Part shown: positions 26,303-35,529 of the stretch, one piece after another | Layout: each line of letters starts with the position of its first letter | Position numbering within the stretch: the stretch's first letter is position 1 | From: JAUWKC01 sp035527845 | GTDB taxonomy: Bacteria; Planctomycetota; Phycisphaerae; Sedimentisphaerales; Anaerobacaceae | Reading direction: 5' to 3' | NCBI GenBank assembly: GCA_035527845.1 | Contig: DATKZT010000111.1 | Span: forward strand, 1 to 64,000 | DNA: 64,000 nt | Program-made: the position numbers and the translations under genes | The notes under the pieces: model-generated | The model's database searches: none | The model's input: only the letters and a program-made list of their open reading frames with translations | Told to the model about the DNA's origin: nothing

Positions 26303-27486
26303 CGGCAATGAAAAAACGCGTAACAGATTTCCACGGGAAAGACAAGATGCGTGTAGGCGGGCTGATGTCGGGCACCTCAGCGGACGGCGTGGATGCCGTT
26401 GTTGTTGACATCCACAGAAACAAGGTCAAAGTCCTCGCATTTGATACATTTCCTTATTCTACGGGACTACGCCACAGTATTCTTGGGCTTTGCAAACTCA
26501 AGCCCTGTAATGTGGCAGACATCTGCCATTTGAATTTTGTACTCGGTGAAGTGTTCGCACAATCAATTATCACGCTTTGCCGAAAAAACGGGATAGACAT
26601 TGAGACGGTTGACCTGTTGGGTTCACACGGCCAGACGATTTACCATAATCCCAAAGGCAGGCGATTTGGCGGCCGAATACTCCGCTCCACGCTACAGATA
26701 GGAGAACCCTCCGTAATCGCCCAGCGTACCGGCATTACGACGGTGGCGGATTTCCGGCCGAGAGACATGGCTGCCAACGGACAGGGCGCACCCCTGGTGC
26801 CTTTTGCTGATTACGTTCTTTTTCGCGATAAGCAGCGGACCCGTGCCGTTCAGAACATAGGCGGAATTGCCAACGTAACCTATCTGCCCGCGGGTTGTCG
26901 ATTGGAGAGTATCGTCGCCTTCGATACCGGCCCAGGCAATATGATTATTGACGGACTCGTGTCACTCATAAGCAGAGGCAGGCGGAAGTTCGACTGGGCA
27001 GGAAGATTGGCCGGTCGAGGTAGGGTCGATGAAGGCCTGCTGAAGGATATGTTACGGCATCCGTTCCTGCGGCGCCGTCCCCCAAAGTCTACGGGGCGTG
27101 AAGAGTTCGGCCGGCAGTACTCCAGTTCCTTGCAGCACAGAATGATGAAGAAATCACTGTCTGGTGTAGACATGATGGCTACCGCTACCGCCTTCACGGC
27201 GGCCGCTATCGCCCAGGCTTATCAGCGATTCCTGCCTCAGATGCCTGACGAAGTCATATTGTGTGGTGGAGGCGCTCGAAACAGAACCCTCGTGGAAATG
27301 CTGCGACAGAGACTTGAAGCGACCAAAATCCTCATGAGCGATGATCTTGGCATAAGCTGCGACGCCAAAGAAGCGGTGTCGTTTGCCATCCTGGCACATG
27401 CGACGGTCAAAGGTGTTGCCAATAATGTCCCCAGTGCGACGGGGGCGAAACAACCGTTAGTATTGGGAAAGATAGTTCCTGCATGA
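26299..27486 (+). CDS. anmK: Anhydro-N-acetylmuramic acid kinase
   Basis: A 395-residue sugar kinase of the AnmK family, which opens the 1,6-anhydro ring of anhydro-MurNAc and phosphorylates it to MurNAc-6-phosphate using ATP. Visible: phosphate loop VGGLMSGTSADGVDAVVVD (residues 19-37), LLGSHGQTIYHNP, the catalytic-Asp segment FRPRDMAANGQGAPLVPFAD, VQNIGGIANVTYL, FDTGPGNMIIDGL and C-terminal VILCGGGARNRTLVEML. Its ATG overlaps the GH20 stop, and its own stop overlaps the murQ start. Product feeds directly into MurQ. Confidence 0.94.
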   Translation: MTAMKKRVTDFHGKDKMRVGGLMSGTSADGVDAVVVDIHRNKVKVLAFDTFPYSTGLRHSILGLCKLKPCNVADICHLNFVLGEVFAQSIITLCRKNGIDIETVDLLGSHGQTIYHNPKGRRFGGRILRSTLQIGEPSVIAQRTGITTVADFRPRDMAANGQGAPLVPFADYVLFRDKQRTRAVQNIGGIANVTYLPAGCRLESIVAFDTGPGNMIIDGLVSLISRGRRKFDWAGRLAGRGRVDEGLLKDMLRHPFLRRRPPKSTGREEFGRQYSSSLQHRMMKKSLSGVDMMATATAFTAAAIAQAYQRFLPQMPDEVILCGGGARNRTLVEMLRQRLEATKILMSDDLGISCDAKEAVSFAILAHATVKGVANNVPSATGAKQPLVLGKIVPA

Positions 27487-28391
27487 CCAGAAGACGTAGA
27501 ATACTGCCGACCACGGAGAAGCGCAACCGCAGAAGCGAGAATATCGACCGGTTGTCGACGCAGGAGATGGTCGATTTGATCAATGCTGAAGATATGCTGG
27601 TTGCACCTGCGGTCCACAGGCAGCGAAAGAACGTTGCTGCCGCCGTCGAAATGATAGTGGAGCGTTTTGGCAGGGGCGGCCGGCTGTTCTACGTGGGAGC
27701 CGGGACAAGCGGCCGGCTTGGCGTCCTCGATGCGTCGGAGTGTCCTCCCACTTTCGGCGTTTCTCCTTCACTGGTTAGGGGTATCATCGCCGGCGGAACA
27801 CGGGCGCTGGTCAGGGCAATAGAAGGCGCCGAGGACAAGCCGGATGACGGAGCGCAGGCTATTATAAAGAACAAAGTTCAGACCAAAGATGTGGTCGTCG
27901 GCATTGCCGCCTGTGGTATGACTCCCTATGTTCGAGCGGCGCTGAAACAAGCAATTAAAATCGGCGCGGGTACAATCTTTATTACGTGCGCCCCGGAGAC
28001 AGTAAAACACATTCCCGCAGAGATAGTTATCAATCCCGTCGTCGGTCCCGAGGTTGTTACCGGGTCCACACGGATGAAGGCGGGCACTGCAACCAAGCTT
28101 GTGCTCAACACCCTTACTACCACCGCCATGATAAAAATGGGCAAGGTCTACGGAAACCTCATGGTGGACCTCAACGCGACAAATGAAAAACTACGCGACA
28201 GGTCCGAAAGAATCGTAATGCAAATGACAGAACTTTCCCGAACTAAGGCGCGCAAACTCCTGCAACAGGCAAAAGGAAGCGTCAAGGCGGCAATTGTGAT
28301 GCATTCGGGCAACGTGGATTTGCGGCGAGCCTGTGAGATCCTTGATGAATGTGACCGGTCATTGAGGAAAGCCATGGAGGCAGTCAGATGA
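27483..28391 (+). CDS. murQ: N-acetylmuramic acid 6-phosphate etherase
   Basis: A 302-residue SIS-fold lyase that removes the lactyl ether of MurNAc-6-phosphate to give GlcNAc-6-phosphate. Diagnostic segments: FYVGAGTSGRLGVLDASECP with the catalytic glutamate in SECPPTFG (E86), AIEGAEDKPDDG with the second acid, VVGIAACGMTPYVRAAL, and NPVVGPEVVTGSTRMKAGTA. The N-terminus is Arg-rich. Translationally coupled on both sides (ATGA overlaps). No NagA or NagB is seen nearby, so the later steps are encoded elsewhere. Confidence 0.95.
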   Translation: MTRRRRILPTTEKRNRRSENIDRLSTQEMVDLINAEDMLVAPAVHRQRKNVAAAVEMIVERFGRGGRLFYVGAGTSGRLGVLDASECPPTFGVSPSLVRGIIAGGTRALVRAIEGAEDKPDDGAQAIIKNKVQTKDVVVGIAACGMTPYVRAALKQAIKIGAGTIFITCAPETVKHIPAEIVINPVVGPEVVTGSTRMKAGTATKLVLNTLTTTAMIKMGKVYGNLMVDLNATNEKLRDRSERIVMQMTELSRTKARKLLQQAKGSVKAAIVMHSGNVDLRRACEILDECDRSLRKAMEAVR

Positions 28392-29872
28392 CCGAACTAT
28401 ATGCGGCGCCGCATATATTAGGTACGCTCGGGCCCGGCGATTTGATAGTGGTCACCCTGAGCGTTCTGCTGCTTTTCGTCATCTCTTATGTCTTCGGACG
28501 TGAAGAGAAAGACACAAATGATTTCTTTCTCGGCGGCAGGAAGGTGCCGTCGGTTGTGGCGTGCCTATCCTTCGTGGCGACAGAAGTCAGTGCGCTGACG
28601 ATTGTCGGCGTTCCTGCGACCGCCTTCAGCGAGAATTGGCAGTATCTACAGTTCTTCATCGGCTCAGCAGCATCCCGCATCCTGGTGGCGTTCTTGTTTA
28701 TCCCCCTATTCTACAAGTACAACTGTACGAGTATTTACGAGTTTCTAAGGTACCGTTTCGGGCCGGAGACCCAGTATGCCGGGTCGATTTTCTTCTTCAT
28801 CACGCGACTGATAGCATCGGGCGTCAGGTTGTACGCCGCGTGCCTCGGAGTAGCTGTCATAATGGGCTGGAATCTGGCTCAGACGGTTTTGCTGTTCACA
28901 ATAGTGAGTATTGTGTTCATCGCATTTGGGGGCATAAAAGCCGTCGTGTGGGCCGGAGCCTATCAGGCAACGGTATTCTTCTTGGCGGGAGCGGCTCTTT
29001 TGGGCTATCTTTTGTTCAGCATACAGGGGGGCTTGCCAAGCGCCTGGCGGGTCGCATCTGAGGCCGGCCGGCTGAGCGTCTTCAACTTTGATTTCGACCT
29101 CAACAATCCCACGACATTCTGGGCCGGAACCGCCAACGCGTTCTTCATAGGATTGGCCGTATTCGGTACCGACCAGGAGATGATGCAACGATTACTGACG
29201 GTCAGAAGCAGAAGGGCAAGCCAGCGAACAATCATGTCCACCATATTGACGGCCCTGCCTATCTTGTGCTTGTATTTAGGCATTGGCACCTTGCTCTACG
29301 TCTTCTTCCGCCAAAACCCCGACGTGCTTCAGCCAAACAAAACAAAGGAGGTTCTTTCCCACTTCGTGGCGAACTTTCTTCCGGTAGGATTGAAGGGACT
29401 GATGCTTTCGGCAATCATACTTGCCAGCATCGATTCGCCGCTGAGCTCACTCGCCTCTTCCTTTGTTATGGACATCTACAAACCCTTAATCAGGAAGTCA
29501 GCGACAGAGAAACACTATTTGGTTGTCTCGAGAGTCGGAGTAGTGACATTTGGTGTAATTCTTGCCATAATTGCCCTGGCTTGCGATCCTGTGGAAAACA
29601 TACTGTGGTTTGCTTTTCAGATATTCTCCCTGACCGGCGGCGCCACGCTCGGCGTTTTCCTGCTGGGTGTCTTGACAAAACGCGAGGCTAACCTTGGTAA
29701 TGTGGTTGCAATGGTTATCAGTACAGCATCCATGACATTTCTCTTGCTGTTGTCTTATAAAGGATATGTTGAGCTGGCCTGGAGCTGGCTGATAGTCTTA
29801 GGTACGGTAATAACCTTCGGCCTGGGCTACCTGTTAAGCCATCCTCGGGCAAGACCTCAACTGCGAGAGTGA
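28388..29872 (+). CDS. SSS-family sodium symporter of the peptidoglycan-sugar operon
   Basis: A 494-residue, roughly 13-helix SSS-family transporter. Early loop NDFFLGGRKVPSVVACLSFV with ATEVSALTIVGVPATAF, and FQIFSLTGGATLGVFLLGVL near the end. Relatives carry sialic acid, proline or sugars with sodium. Here the overlapping start with murQ argues for uptake of an amino sugar or muropeptide sugar such as MurNAc, anhydro-MurNAc or a GlcNAc-containing disaccharide. Specificity is inferred from context. It differs from the longer symporter at 5.2 kb and has no accessory peptide. A hairpin follows its stop. Confidence 0.9.
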   Translation: MTELYAAPHILGTLGPGDLIVVTLSVLLLFVISYVFGREEKDTNDFFLGGRKVPSVVACLSFVATEVSALTIVGVPATAFSENWQYLQFFIGSAASRILVAFLFIPLFYKYNCTSIYEFLRYRFGPETQYAGSIFFFITRLIASGVRLYAACLGVAVIMGWNLAQTVLLFTIVSIVFIAFGGIKAVVWAGAYQATVFFLAGAALLGYLLFSIQGGLPSAWRVASEAGRLSVFNFDFDLNNPTTFWAGTANAFFIGLAVFGTDQEMMQRLLTVRSRRASQRTIMSTILTALPILCLYLGIGTLLYVFFRQNPDVLQPNKTKEVLSHFVANFLPVGLKGLMLSAIILASIDSPLSSLASSFVMDIYKPLIRKSATEKHYLVVSRVGVVTFGVILAIIALACDPVENILWFAFQIFSLTGGATLGVFLLGVLTKREANLGNVVAMVISTASMTFLLLLSYKGYVELAWSWLIVLGTVITFGLGYLLSHPRARPQLRE

Positions 29873-29874
29873 AA

Positions 29875-29905
29875 CCTATCGAGAAGCTACAGCCGACTCG
29901 ATAGG
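29875..29905 (+). terminator. Stem-loop ending the peptidoglycan-sugar operon
   Basis: Perfect 9-base arms CCTATCGAG and CTCGATAGG, with a 13-base loop, directly after the symporter stop. Only a short T stretch follows, so termination may be partial. The rest of 29906-30357 holds repeats A and B. Confidence 0.55.
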
Positions 29906-30000
29906 CTTTGTCCAAATGCCAGGGCGTTAGTGAGAACATCGCAAGAAGACCGGCAAGTTTGAGATCCGTACTCGTAATGGCCAAATAAGATGACTTCCAA

Positions 30001-30172
30001 TCTCATAAATAGAAGTCAGGGTGTTGTAACTTACTATGCCGAAGAACGTTGCATTAGTGCTAGAAAAGTTTTATGAAACTGGCAGACAATCAGGCGAGCG
30101 CCATAAGAGCGCCATACGAGGAAGTTCCGTGCGCGCGCACTGGTTCGCATATGCCGGCAGGGCCGATCAGAA
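30001..30172 (+). repeat. Dispersed repeat A, copy 2
   Basis: Between convergent genes (symporter plus, kinase minus). It contains CTCATAAATAGAAGTCAGGG, ATGAAACTGGCAGACAATCA and GTTCCGTGCGCGCGCACTGG. Same orientation as the other copies. Repeat B follows about 75 bases later. Confidence 0.75.
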
Positions 30173-30248
30173 CGTTTATTTCAGACAGACCTATCTGATC
30201 TTGTAGCCTGCTAAAGAAATACCCGAAAACCGGCCCCTCATGACGTAC

Positions 30249-30323
30249 CTCAATCGAAAGAGAGGAGAAACAGGGAATAATAAGTATACTTAAATGTGGG
30301 GGCTGTATTACGTCTACTCGACC
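30249..30323 (+). repeat. Dispersed repeat B, copy 2
   Basis: ACCTCAATCGAAAGAGAGGA, GAAACAGGGAATA and TATTACGTCTACTCGACC, matching the minus strand of 14640-14728. It lies just behind repeat A copy 2 and ends shortly before the kinase gene's stop. Confidence 0.6.
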
Positions 30324-30357
30324 ACACATCCATCAAAGAAAGATGGTATTATGCAGC

Positions 30358-33300
30358 CTATGGTTTCAAATGCAATTCTTGCCGTACATCCCGGAGGGCT
30401 GCCTCAAGAGCTGCTTTCTTATCCGGGAGAGTCCAGTCGTCGGAGTGGAGTACCTGTATGTGCTTCTGGTTGAGTCTATAGAACAGCTGCCTGCCGTCGA
30501 AAGAGAATGCTATCGGTGGCCAACCATGACCAGAGTCAAGAGTCAAAACTTCACGTCCATCAAGTGTAGCGTGTACAGCAATCCTGCCGTCGGTGGTCAC
30601 AGTTACAAAGCGCTGGCCATCCGGATGAAAAGCAACGTCCAGTGCCTCAATGTTGCGCAAACGCCAAACCTCACGCTTCTGTTCCATGTCCCAGAGCACC
30701 AACTCAAGAGTCATTCCCAACGCCAACATGTACCGGCAATCAGGGCTAAACACAAGGCACCTGGTATCGCCCATATCTGGGATTTCGCCATGGAGCTCTT
30801 GGCCAGTCTCAGCATCGAGAATACTAACTGAGCCCGCAACTCCGCCCCCGCGGCCGCGGCCCACCACCAGCCATTTTGCGTCTTGGCTGTATGCCAGTAC
30901 GTCTGTGCCGAATCTGGCGCGAGCGGTCGCAAATAGCAGTTCACCCGTTTCCGTGTCAAACAGGCGCACTTCGGAATAGCCGCCCACTTTCTGCTCTTGT
31001 GATTGGTCTTTGAGTTGGGCACCTACAGCGAGTCGTCTGCCGTCAGCAGAGAATGATACACCTCTTGAAATCGTGCCAGCTACACCATCTATGGTGTGTA
31101 AGAGTTTGCCGGAAGTAGTCTCCCAGATCTTGGCAGTGCCATCCGCCGACGAGGTAGATATGAGTTCGTCATTGAAGCTGAATTGAACGCGGGTAAGCCC
31201 TGCCCCGTGTGCTTGCCATTGTTTGAGCAATCTGAACGACGGGACATCCCATAAGGCCAAGCGGCCTTTGCTGTCGCCTGTAGCCAAGTGGCGTCTGCTG
31301 TGGTCGAATGCGTGAACTCCATTGAGAAGGTCGACATACTCTATGTTCATGGCCTTGTTGGCGGCGTCTACAAATAGTTTGGATTCAGCGTTCCTATCAG
31401 CCATTACGGACCAGACTTTTATTTCCCCCAGGCTGGTTGTGACTGCACAGCTTCCTGATGGGCTAAAAGCAATCGACTTGACGGTGCTGTCCACATAATG
31501 CCTGATGTGTCTCCCACTGTCACATTGCCATAGGTCCCATCCATCCTCAGCCAAGGCCGCAACCCATCTTGCATCCTCATCAATCGCCAACCAGGGTTCA
31601 CTGGTAGGAGTAAATTGCTCGATTCTCGTCAATAGCTGCTTTCTGATAACATCCCATAACTCGATCTGGTTAGAAGGGTTCAAAATGGCAGCGGTAGTAC
31701 TCTCGGAAGCATAACTCGATAGCCAGCTATGGCATTGGGCTATCTGCTCCCTGTTGCCTGTTCTCACATCCAGTATGCCCAGGTGCTCGTCCGCGTAAAC
31801 AAGATGCTGATTGTCAGGCAGAAACCCCAACACTCTGCCTCTTGGCAGAAGGAGCCTTGCGAGCCACCAGGTCTCCTCTGACTCATGTCTCAGGTGTTCA
31901 GCTTGCCACTGAAGAATCAGCGAAGGATCAATATTGTCCATTTGGAATTGTCTGATCTTGGTTCCGTTAGTCGCATCCCAGACAATAATCCGCCGTTGGC
32001 CCGTGTCTTCGGTTATGGCATAACCGGCTGCCAGTTCTCCGTTTGAGCTTATGACGAGGGAGCGCAATGTGTCTTCACCACTGTCAAACTGGACTATTGT
32101 GTCGCCGTCCCACGGATTGAGAACATCGACTGTATTAGGGCCCGAGCAGTAGGTAATGTGGCGTTGATCCGGAGTGAAATGCATGCATTCCCGCCAGCCG
32201 CCTCCGGGGTACTGCCTCGACACCATCACGGTCTTACCCGTTTGCAGGTCAATGACGGAGAATCTCTGAAGCCCCGGACGGTCGTCAAGAACATAACGTC
32301 CGTCAGGACTGAAGATGGCGTTATGGAGAGAGCCCACCGGACGGTCGGCAAACTCACTGGTTCTGATAACCAGTAGCTCGGGACTAGCCTGGCGCATGAG
32401 TCGGCCCCACTCCCACCCCCTATGTTTCAGCGGCAAGCTGTAAAGCATCTCGCGCGCTCGAGCGAACTGCCCTTCCCCGATACGCATTTGAATAATGCCA
32501 AGTGTCGCCACGCAGTTTTCCCACCTTAGCTTCTCATTGGCTCGCCGGGTGGCTTGCTTCTGCTCCTCGGCCCGGAAATACATTATCGTGGTGAGCACGA
32601 AGCCCACGAGCAAAGACGCCATTACAGCAACTACCGCAGTTACTGCCCTCTGGTGCTTCCCTACGAACTTCTTGATACGATACGCCGCCGACTCAGGGCC
32701 AGCAATCAAGGGAGCACCGCTCAAGTAATTCTGAATATCATCGGCAAGCTCAGAAGCAGACCGATAGCGATGCGCGCGCTCTTTTCGCATCGCCTTTAGC
32801 GGGATCCATTCAAGCTCCTGGTGCAAGCGCCTGGCCAGGGCCGAAACACTGGTGGCACGCTCCTCCGCGAGCCTCTTGGCCTGGTCACCTAAGTTGGTCA
32901 AACGCGTGCTCGGCCGAGGCGGGTCTTGCTCGCGGATGATCCTTTGAATCTGGCTGACAGCCATCCTCTGAAATGCCTTTCGCTCAAATGGCAGTACCCC
33001 CGTCAATAATTCGTAGAGCATTACACCCAAAGAGTAAATATCTGTGCGAGTGTCGATGTCCTGAGCGGCCATCTCTGCCTGCTCCGGACTCATATACTCA
33101 GGCGTACCTATGAACTGCCCTTGCTCTGTGAATAGTGTATGATGGGTCAGTGGCTGGCTGGTTGCCTTGGCTACACCGAAATCGATAATCTTGGGTACTG
33201 CTTTGCCAGTTTGGGACAGCACCAGGATATTCGACGGCTTTATGTCGCGGTGAATTATTCCTTTCTGGTGCGCATGCTGGACAGCATCGCACAAAGGAAT

Positions 33301-33729
33301 GAACAGCCGCAGACGATCATCTATGCTGAGCCTTTGCTTGTCACAGTACTCGGTGATCGGCGGGCCCTCGACGTACTCCATAGCGAAATATGGTCTGCCA
33401 TCCTCAGTCAACCCGGCATCGAAGACCTGCGCGATGTTAGGATGCTCTAGGAGGGCCAAAGCCTGACGTTCCGTTTCAAAGCGGGCGATAACTTGCTTAG
33501 AATCCATTCCCGGCTTGATGACCTTCAGCGCTACCCGCCTTCCGATTGGTTCCTGCTGGTCAGCCAAGTACACCACCCCCATGCCGCCTTCGCCTAATGC
33601 TCGAATAATCTGGTAACCGGTGATCTTAGGCGGAGGAATCGAAAAGATCGCCTTCTCCTCCTCCGTAAGACGGGTGACGGAGGGCAATTGCTCGTTGCTA
33701 TCTGAGCTATCCTTCCTCTTTTCCGTCAT
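30358..33729 (-). CDS. Membrane Ser/Thr protein kinase with C-terminal WD40 repeats
   Basis: A 1123-residue Hanks-type kinase. Kinase domain residues ~38-335: glycine loop GEGGMGVVYLA, Lys 69 in VALKV, HRDIKPSN (160-167), DFGVA (183-187) and GTPEYMSPEQA. One membrane helix at about 362-384. The rest (about 390-1123) consists of WD40-type propeller blades, for example AFSPSGSCAVTTSLGEIKVW and VQFSFNDELISTSSADGTAKIW. In planctomycetes such kinases pair with ECF sigma factors. Here it is the last gene of sigma-small protein-kinase, overlapping the small gene by 23 bases. Likely phosphorylates the sigma factor or a linked regulator in response to an outer signal; inference. Confidence 0.93.
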   Translation of the reverse strand: MTEKRKDSSDSNEQLPSVTRLTEEEKAIFSIPPPKITGYQIIRALGEGGMGVVYLADQQEPIGRRVALKVIKPGMDSKQVIARFETERQALALLEHPNIAQVFDAGLTEDGRPYFAMEYVEGPPITEYCDKQRLSIDDRLRLFIPLCDAVQHAHQKGIIHRDIKPSNILVLSQTGKAVPKIIDFGVAKATSQPLTHHTLFTEQGQFIGTPEYMSPEQAEMAAQDIDTRTDIYSLGVMLYELLTGVLPFERKAFQRMAVSQIQRIIREQDPPRPSTRLTNLGDQAKRLAEERATSVSALARRLHQELEWIPLKAMRKERAHRYRSASELADDIQNYLSGAPLIAGPESAAYRIKKFVGKHQRAVTAVVAVMASLLVGFVLTTIMYFRAEEQKQATRRANEKLRWENCVATLGIIQMRIGEGQFARAREMLYSLPLKHRGWEWGRLMRQASPELLVIRTSEFADRPVGSLHNAIFSPDGRYVLDDRPGLQRFSVIDLQTGKTVMVSRQYPGGGWRECMHFTPDQRHITYCSGPNTVDVLNPWDGDTIVQFDSGEDTLRSLVISSNGELAAGYAITEDTGQRRIIVWDATNGTKIRQFQMDNIDPSLILQWQAEHLRHESEETWWLARLLLPRGRVLGFLPDNQHLVYADEHLGILDVRTGNREQIAQCHSWLSSYASESTTAAILNPSNQIELWDVIRKQLLTRIEQFTPTSEPWLAIDEDARWVAALAEDGWDLWQCDSGRHIRHYVDSTVKSIAFSPSGSCAVTTSLGEIKVWSVMADRNAESKLFVDAANKAMNIEYVDLLNGVHAFDHSRRHLATGDSKGRLALWDVPSFRLLKQWQAHGAGLTRVQFSFNDELISTSSADGTAKIWETTSGKLLHTIDGVAGTISRGVSFSADGRRLAVGAQLKDQSQEQKVGGYSEVRLFDTETGELLFATARARFGTDVLAYSQDAKWLVVGRGRGGGVAGSVSILDAETGQELHGEIPDMGDTRCLVFSPDCRYMLALGMTLELVLWDMEQKREVWRLRNIEALDVAFHPDGQRFVTVTTDGRIAVHATLDGREVLTLDSGHGWPPIAFSFDGRQLFYRLNQKHIQVLHSDDWTLPDKKAALEAALRDVRQELHLKP

Positions 33730-34255
33730 CTTCTGCCCTCTTTCGACAAATACTGCAAGCCTTTACGAACAGTTCCCTTAGCTCTGGCGTCAGCCACTTC
33801 TTGTCTATTAGTATGGAAAACGATCGGGCAAGGGCATCGTAGGAGGATGTGGAGATCTTCTTGTTGTGGTGCACTAAAGCGCCAGCGATGGCCGCATGAT
33901 ATATCGTCAGTGCAACAGCGTTTTCGTCGTCCGAGTCCACCGTAAATGAAAGTTTCTTGCCGTAGGTCTTGATAGCCTGCAGTAAACCGATGTCGGTCTC
34001 GGCATCCAACAGCACCTCGCCAAGCGATTTGCCGGCGAGCGACTCCATCTTGTAGCCCATTTTCCCCATTATCACCAAGAGCGAATCCAGCAAGGATGCA
34101 TCTCTTGGCAGCGACTTTACCAAACGCTCATGCAGTAATTCGGCTATTGTCTCGCTATCGCTGATTTTGTCCACGAAATCCGCTTCGTCAATACCGATGG
34201 ACAAAAGGTCGGCCAGTTGGTCGGGTTTCAACCCATGTGTCGATTTCTTAGCCAT
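33707..34255 (-). CDS. Conserved hypothetical protein of the sigma/kinase operon
   Basis: A 182-residue, mostly helical, soluble protein with no recognised catalytic motif. Its C-terminus is charged (CRKRAEDDGKEEG). The start MAKKSTHGLKP is chosen as the likely natural N-terminus; ATG codons 2 and 17 codons upstream are alternatives, none with a strong SD. Position between an ECF sigma factor and a kinase, with a 23-base overlap into the kinase, suggests an adaptor or anti-sigma-like part of the same signalling unit. I do not recognise the family. Confidence 0.7.
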   Translation of the reverse strand: MAKKSTHGLKPDQLADLLSIGIDEADFVDKISDSETIAELLHERLVKSLPRDASLLDSLLVIMGKMGYKMESLAGKSLGEVLLDAETDIGLLQAIKTYGKKLSFTVDSDDENAVALTIYHAAIAGALVHHNKKISTSSYDALARSFSILIDKKWLTPELRELFVKACSICRKRAEDDGKEEG

Positions 34256-34381
34256 AATCATGCACCAAAACAGCGTTACGATCAGATGCTGGTTGGCTAA
34301 CACCAAGCCTATACCACCCAGGCAGAGTCCATGATGCCTCAGTCAAAGCCATCTTTCAGCAAGTAATACGCAGGTTGTTTT

Positions 34382-35149
34382 TCATCTTGCGCTGTTTTTT
34401 GCAAAAAATTGCATTAACTCACGCAATTCTTCGTTGACCGCTTCATCTGAGGACACAGATTCGCGCAGGTGCTGCCTCAGGGCCGTCTGAAAGCGTCTTT
34501 TCACCGCCACGAGCATATTTGATGCCGCGGCTGTGCCGTCAATGCCATACTTTTGGCAAAGCTCGGCCATTGACGGAGGTTCGCTTGCCTCCATAATCGG
34601 CTGCACTACCCTGTCGCAAAAAAGATTCCAGTGCAGATCCAGCTTGTGCTGGCGGCACTGCTGCTCGACTTCGGCCAGCATCTTATCCAGCAGCGCCGAG
34701 ACCCAGGTGTAATTAAAGCATTCACCGGCACTTAGGCCATCGACCGGCTGCGGCAGATCGGCCGGGTCTGTCTGTTCCAACCGGATTCGATTGTGCTGGG
34801 GAAGGCGTTTCTTGGCGGTTTTTTTGCGGTGAGCACTTTTCAGATACCGTTCCAAAGCAAACAGCAGGAATGTCCTGAAGCGTCCTCTTGCTCGATCCGC
34901 CTGTTGGATCAATTCTCGGCCTAATACGACCTCATGGAAAAAACCCTGCGTCAGGTCCTTGGCCTGCTCGTTGTCATAGCCCTTGTGCCGAAGACAGCAG
35001 TACACGGGCTTCCAGTATTTCCTGAGCAGGTCGTCGATTAGAGCCTCTTTGCGGGCCTCTGCTGAGCGAATCTGGCCGATCGCAGTCCACTGCGTAGTGG
35101 CAAATTCGCCGCCGGTTCCCCCCATATCTGTATGGCCGTCAGAACTCAT
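34382..35149 (-). CDS. Planctomycete-type ECF sigma factor
   Basis: A 255-residue sigma-70-family protein. Region 2 begins LIDDLLRKYWKPVYCCLRHK and continues GYDNEQAKDLTQGFFHEVVL, with FRTFLLFALERYLKSAHRKKT. A region-4-like helix-turn-helix lies near residues 190-235 (PPSMAELCQKYGIDGTAAAS, MLVAVKRRFQTAL). The longer linker and tail are usual for planctomycete ECF groups that sit with Ser/Thr kinases. It is first in the operon. A promoter is predicted about 85 bases upstream. Targets unknown; the divergent giant gene next door is one candidate. Confidence 0.85.
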   Translation of the reverse strand: MSSDGHTDMGGTGGEFATTQWTAIGQIRSAEARKEALIDDLLRKYWKPVYCCLRHKGYDNEQAKDLTQGFFHEVVLGRELIQQADRARGRFRTFLLFALERYLKSAHRKKTAKKRLPQHNRIRLEQTDPADLPQPVDGLSAGECFNYTWVSALLDKMLAEVEQQCRQHKLDLHWNLFCDRVVQPIMEASEPPSMAELCQKYGIDGTAAASNMLVAVKRRFQTALRQHLRESVSSDEAVNEELRELMQFFAKNSAR

Positions 35150-35235
35150 GCACCGTTCCCGACTATTTGACCGAGCCTCCCTGCCGGCCCCTCACTCATC
35201 TTGAAGGGAAAAACGCCTTGCTGGGTTTGGTTACT

Positions 35236-35263
35236 ATTATACCCCATAACCGCCCTTATACAA
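35236..35263 (-). promoter_or_regulatory. Predicted promoter of the sigma/kinase operon
   Basis: Minus strand TTGTAT (35263-35258), 16-base spacer, perfect TATAAT (35241-35236), giving a leader of about 80 bases. The divergent side (35264-35529) should drive the giant gene, but I see no convincing hexamers there. Confidence 0.5.
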
Positions 35264-35529
35264 GAAGATCTCAAGAGCCGAAACCGAGTCGGCTCTGGGC
35301 TGCCACTCAATCCATGCCAATATCCCGATGAATCCTAACTCATTGATTTGCAATGGCTTATGCTTGCGGGCGGGCTCTTGTAGGCCTGCCAGGGAACAAA
35401 TTTTGAAGATTCTCTCAGATTTTGCGCAATATCCCAAAATCCTTGCGTATTCCTCCGCAGAGACGCTTGTAATGTCCGGATTTCCGGGCTTTTGAAAAAT
35501 AAGTGGGCTTTTTTGCGAGGAGTAAGAAA

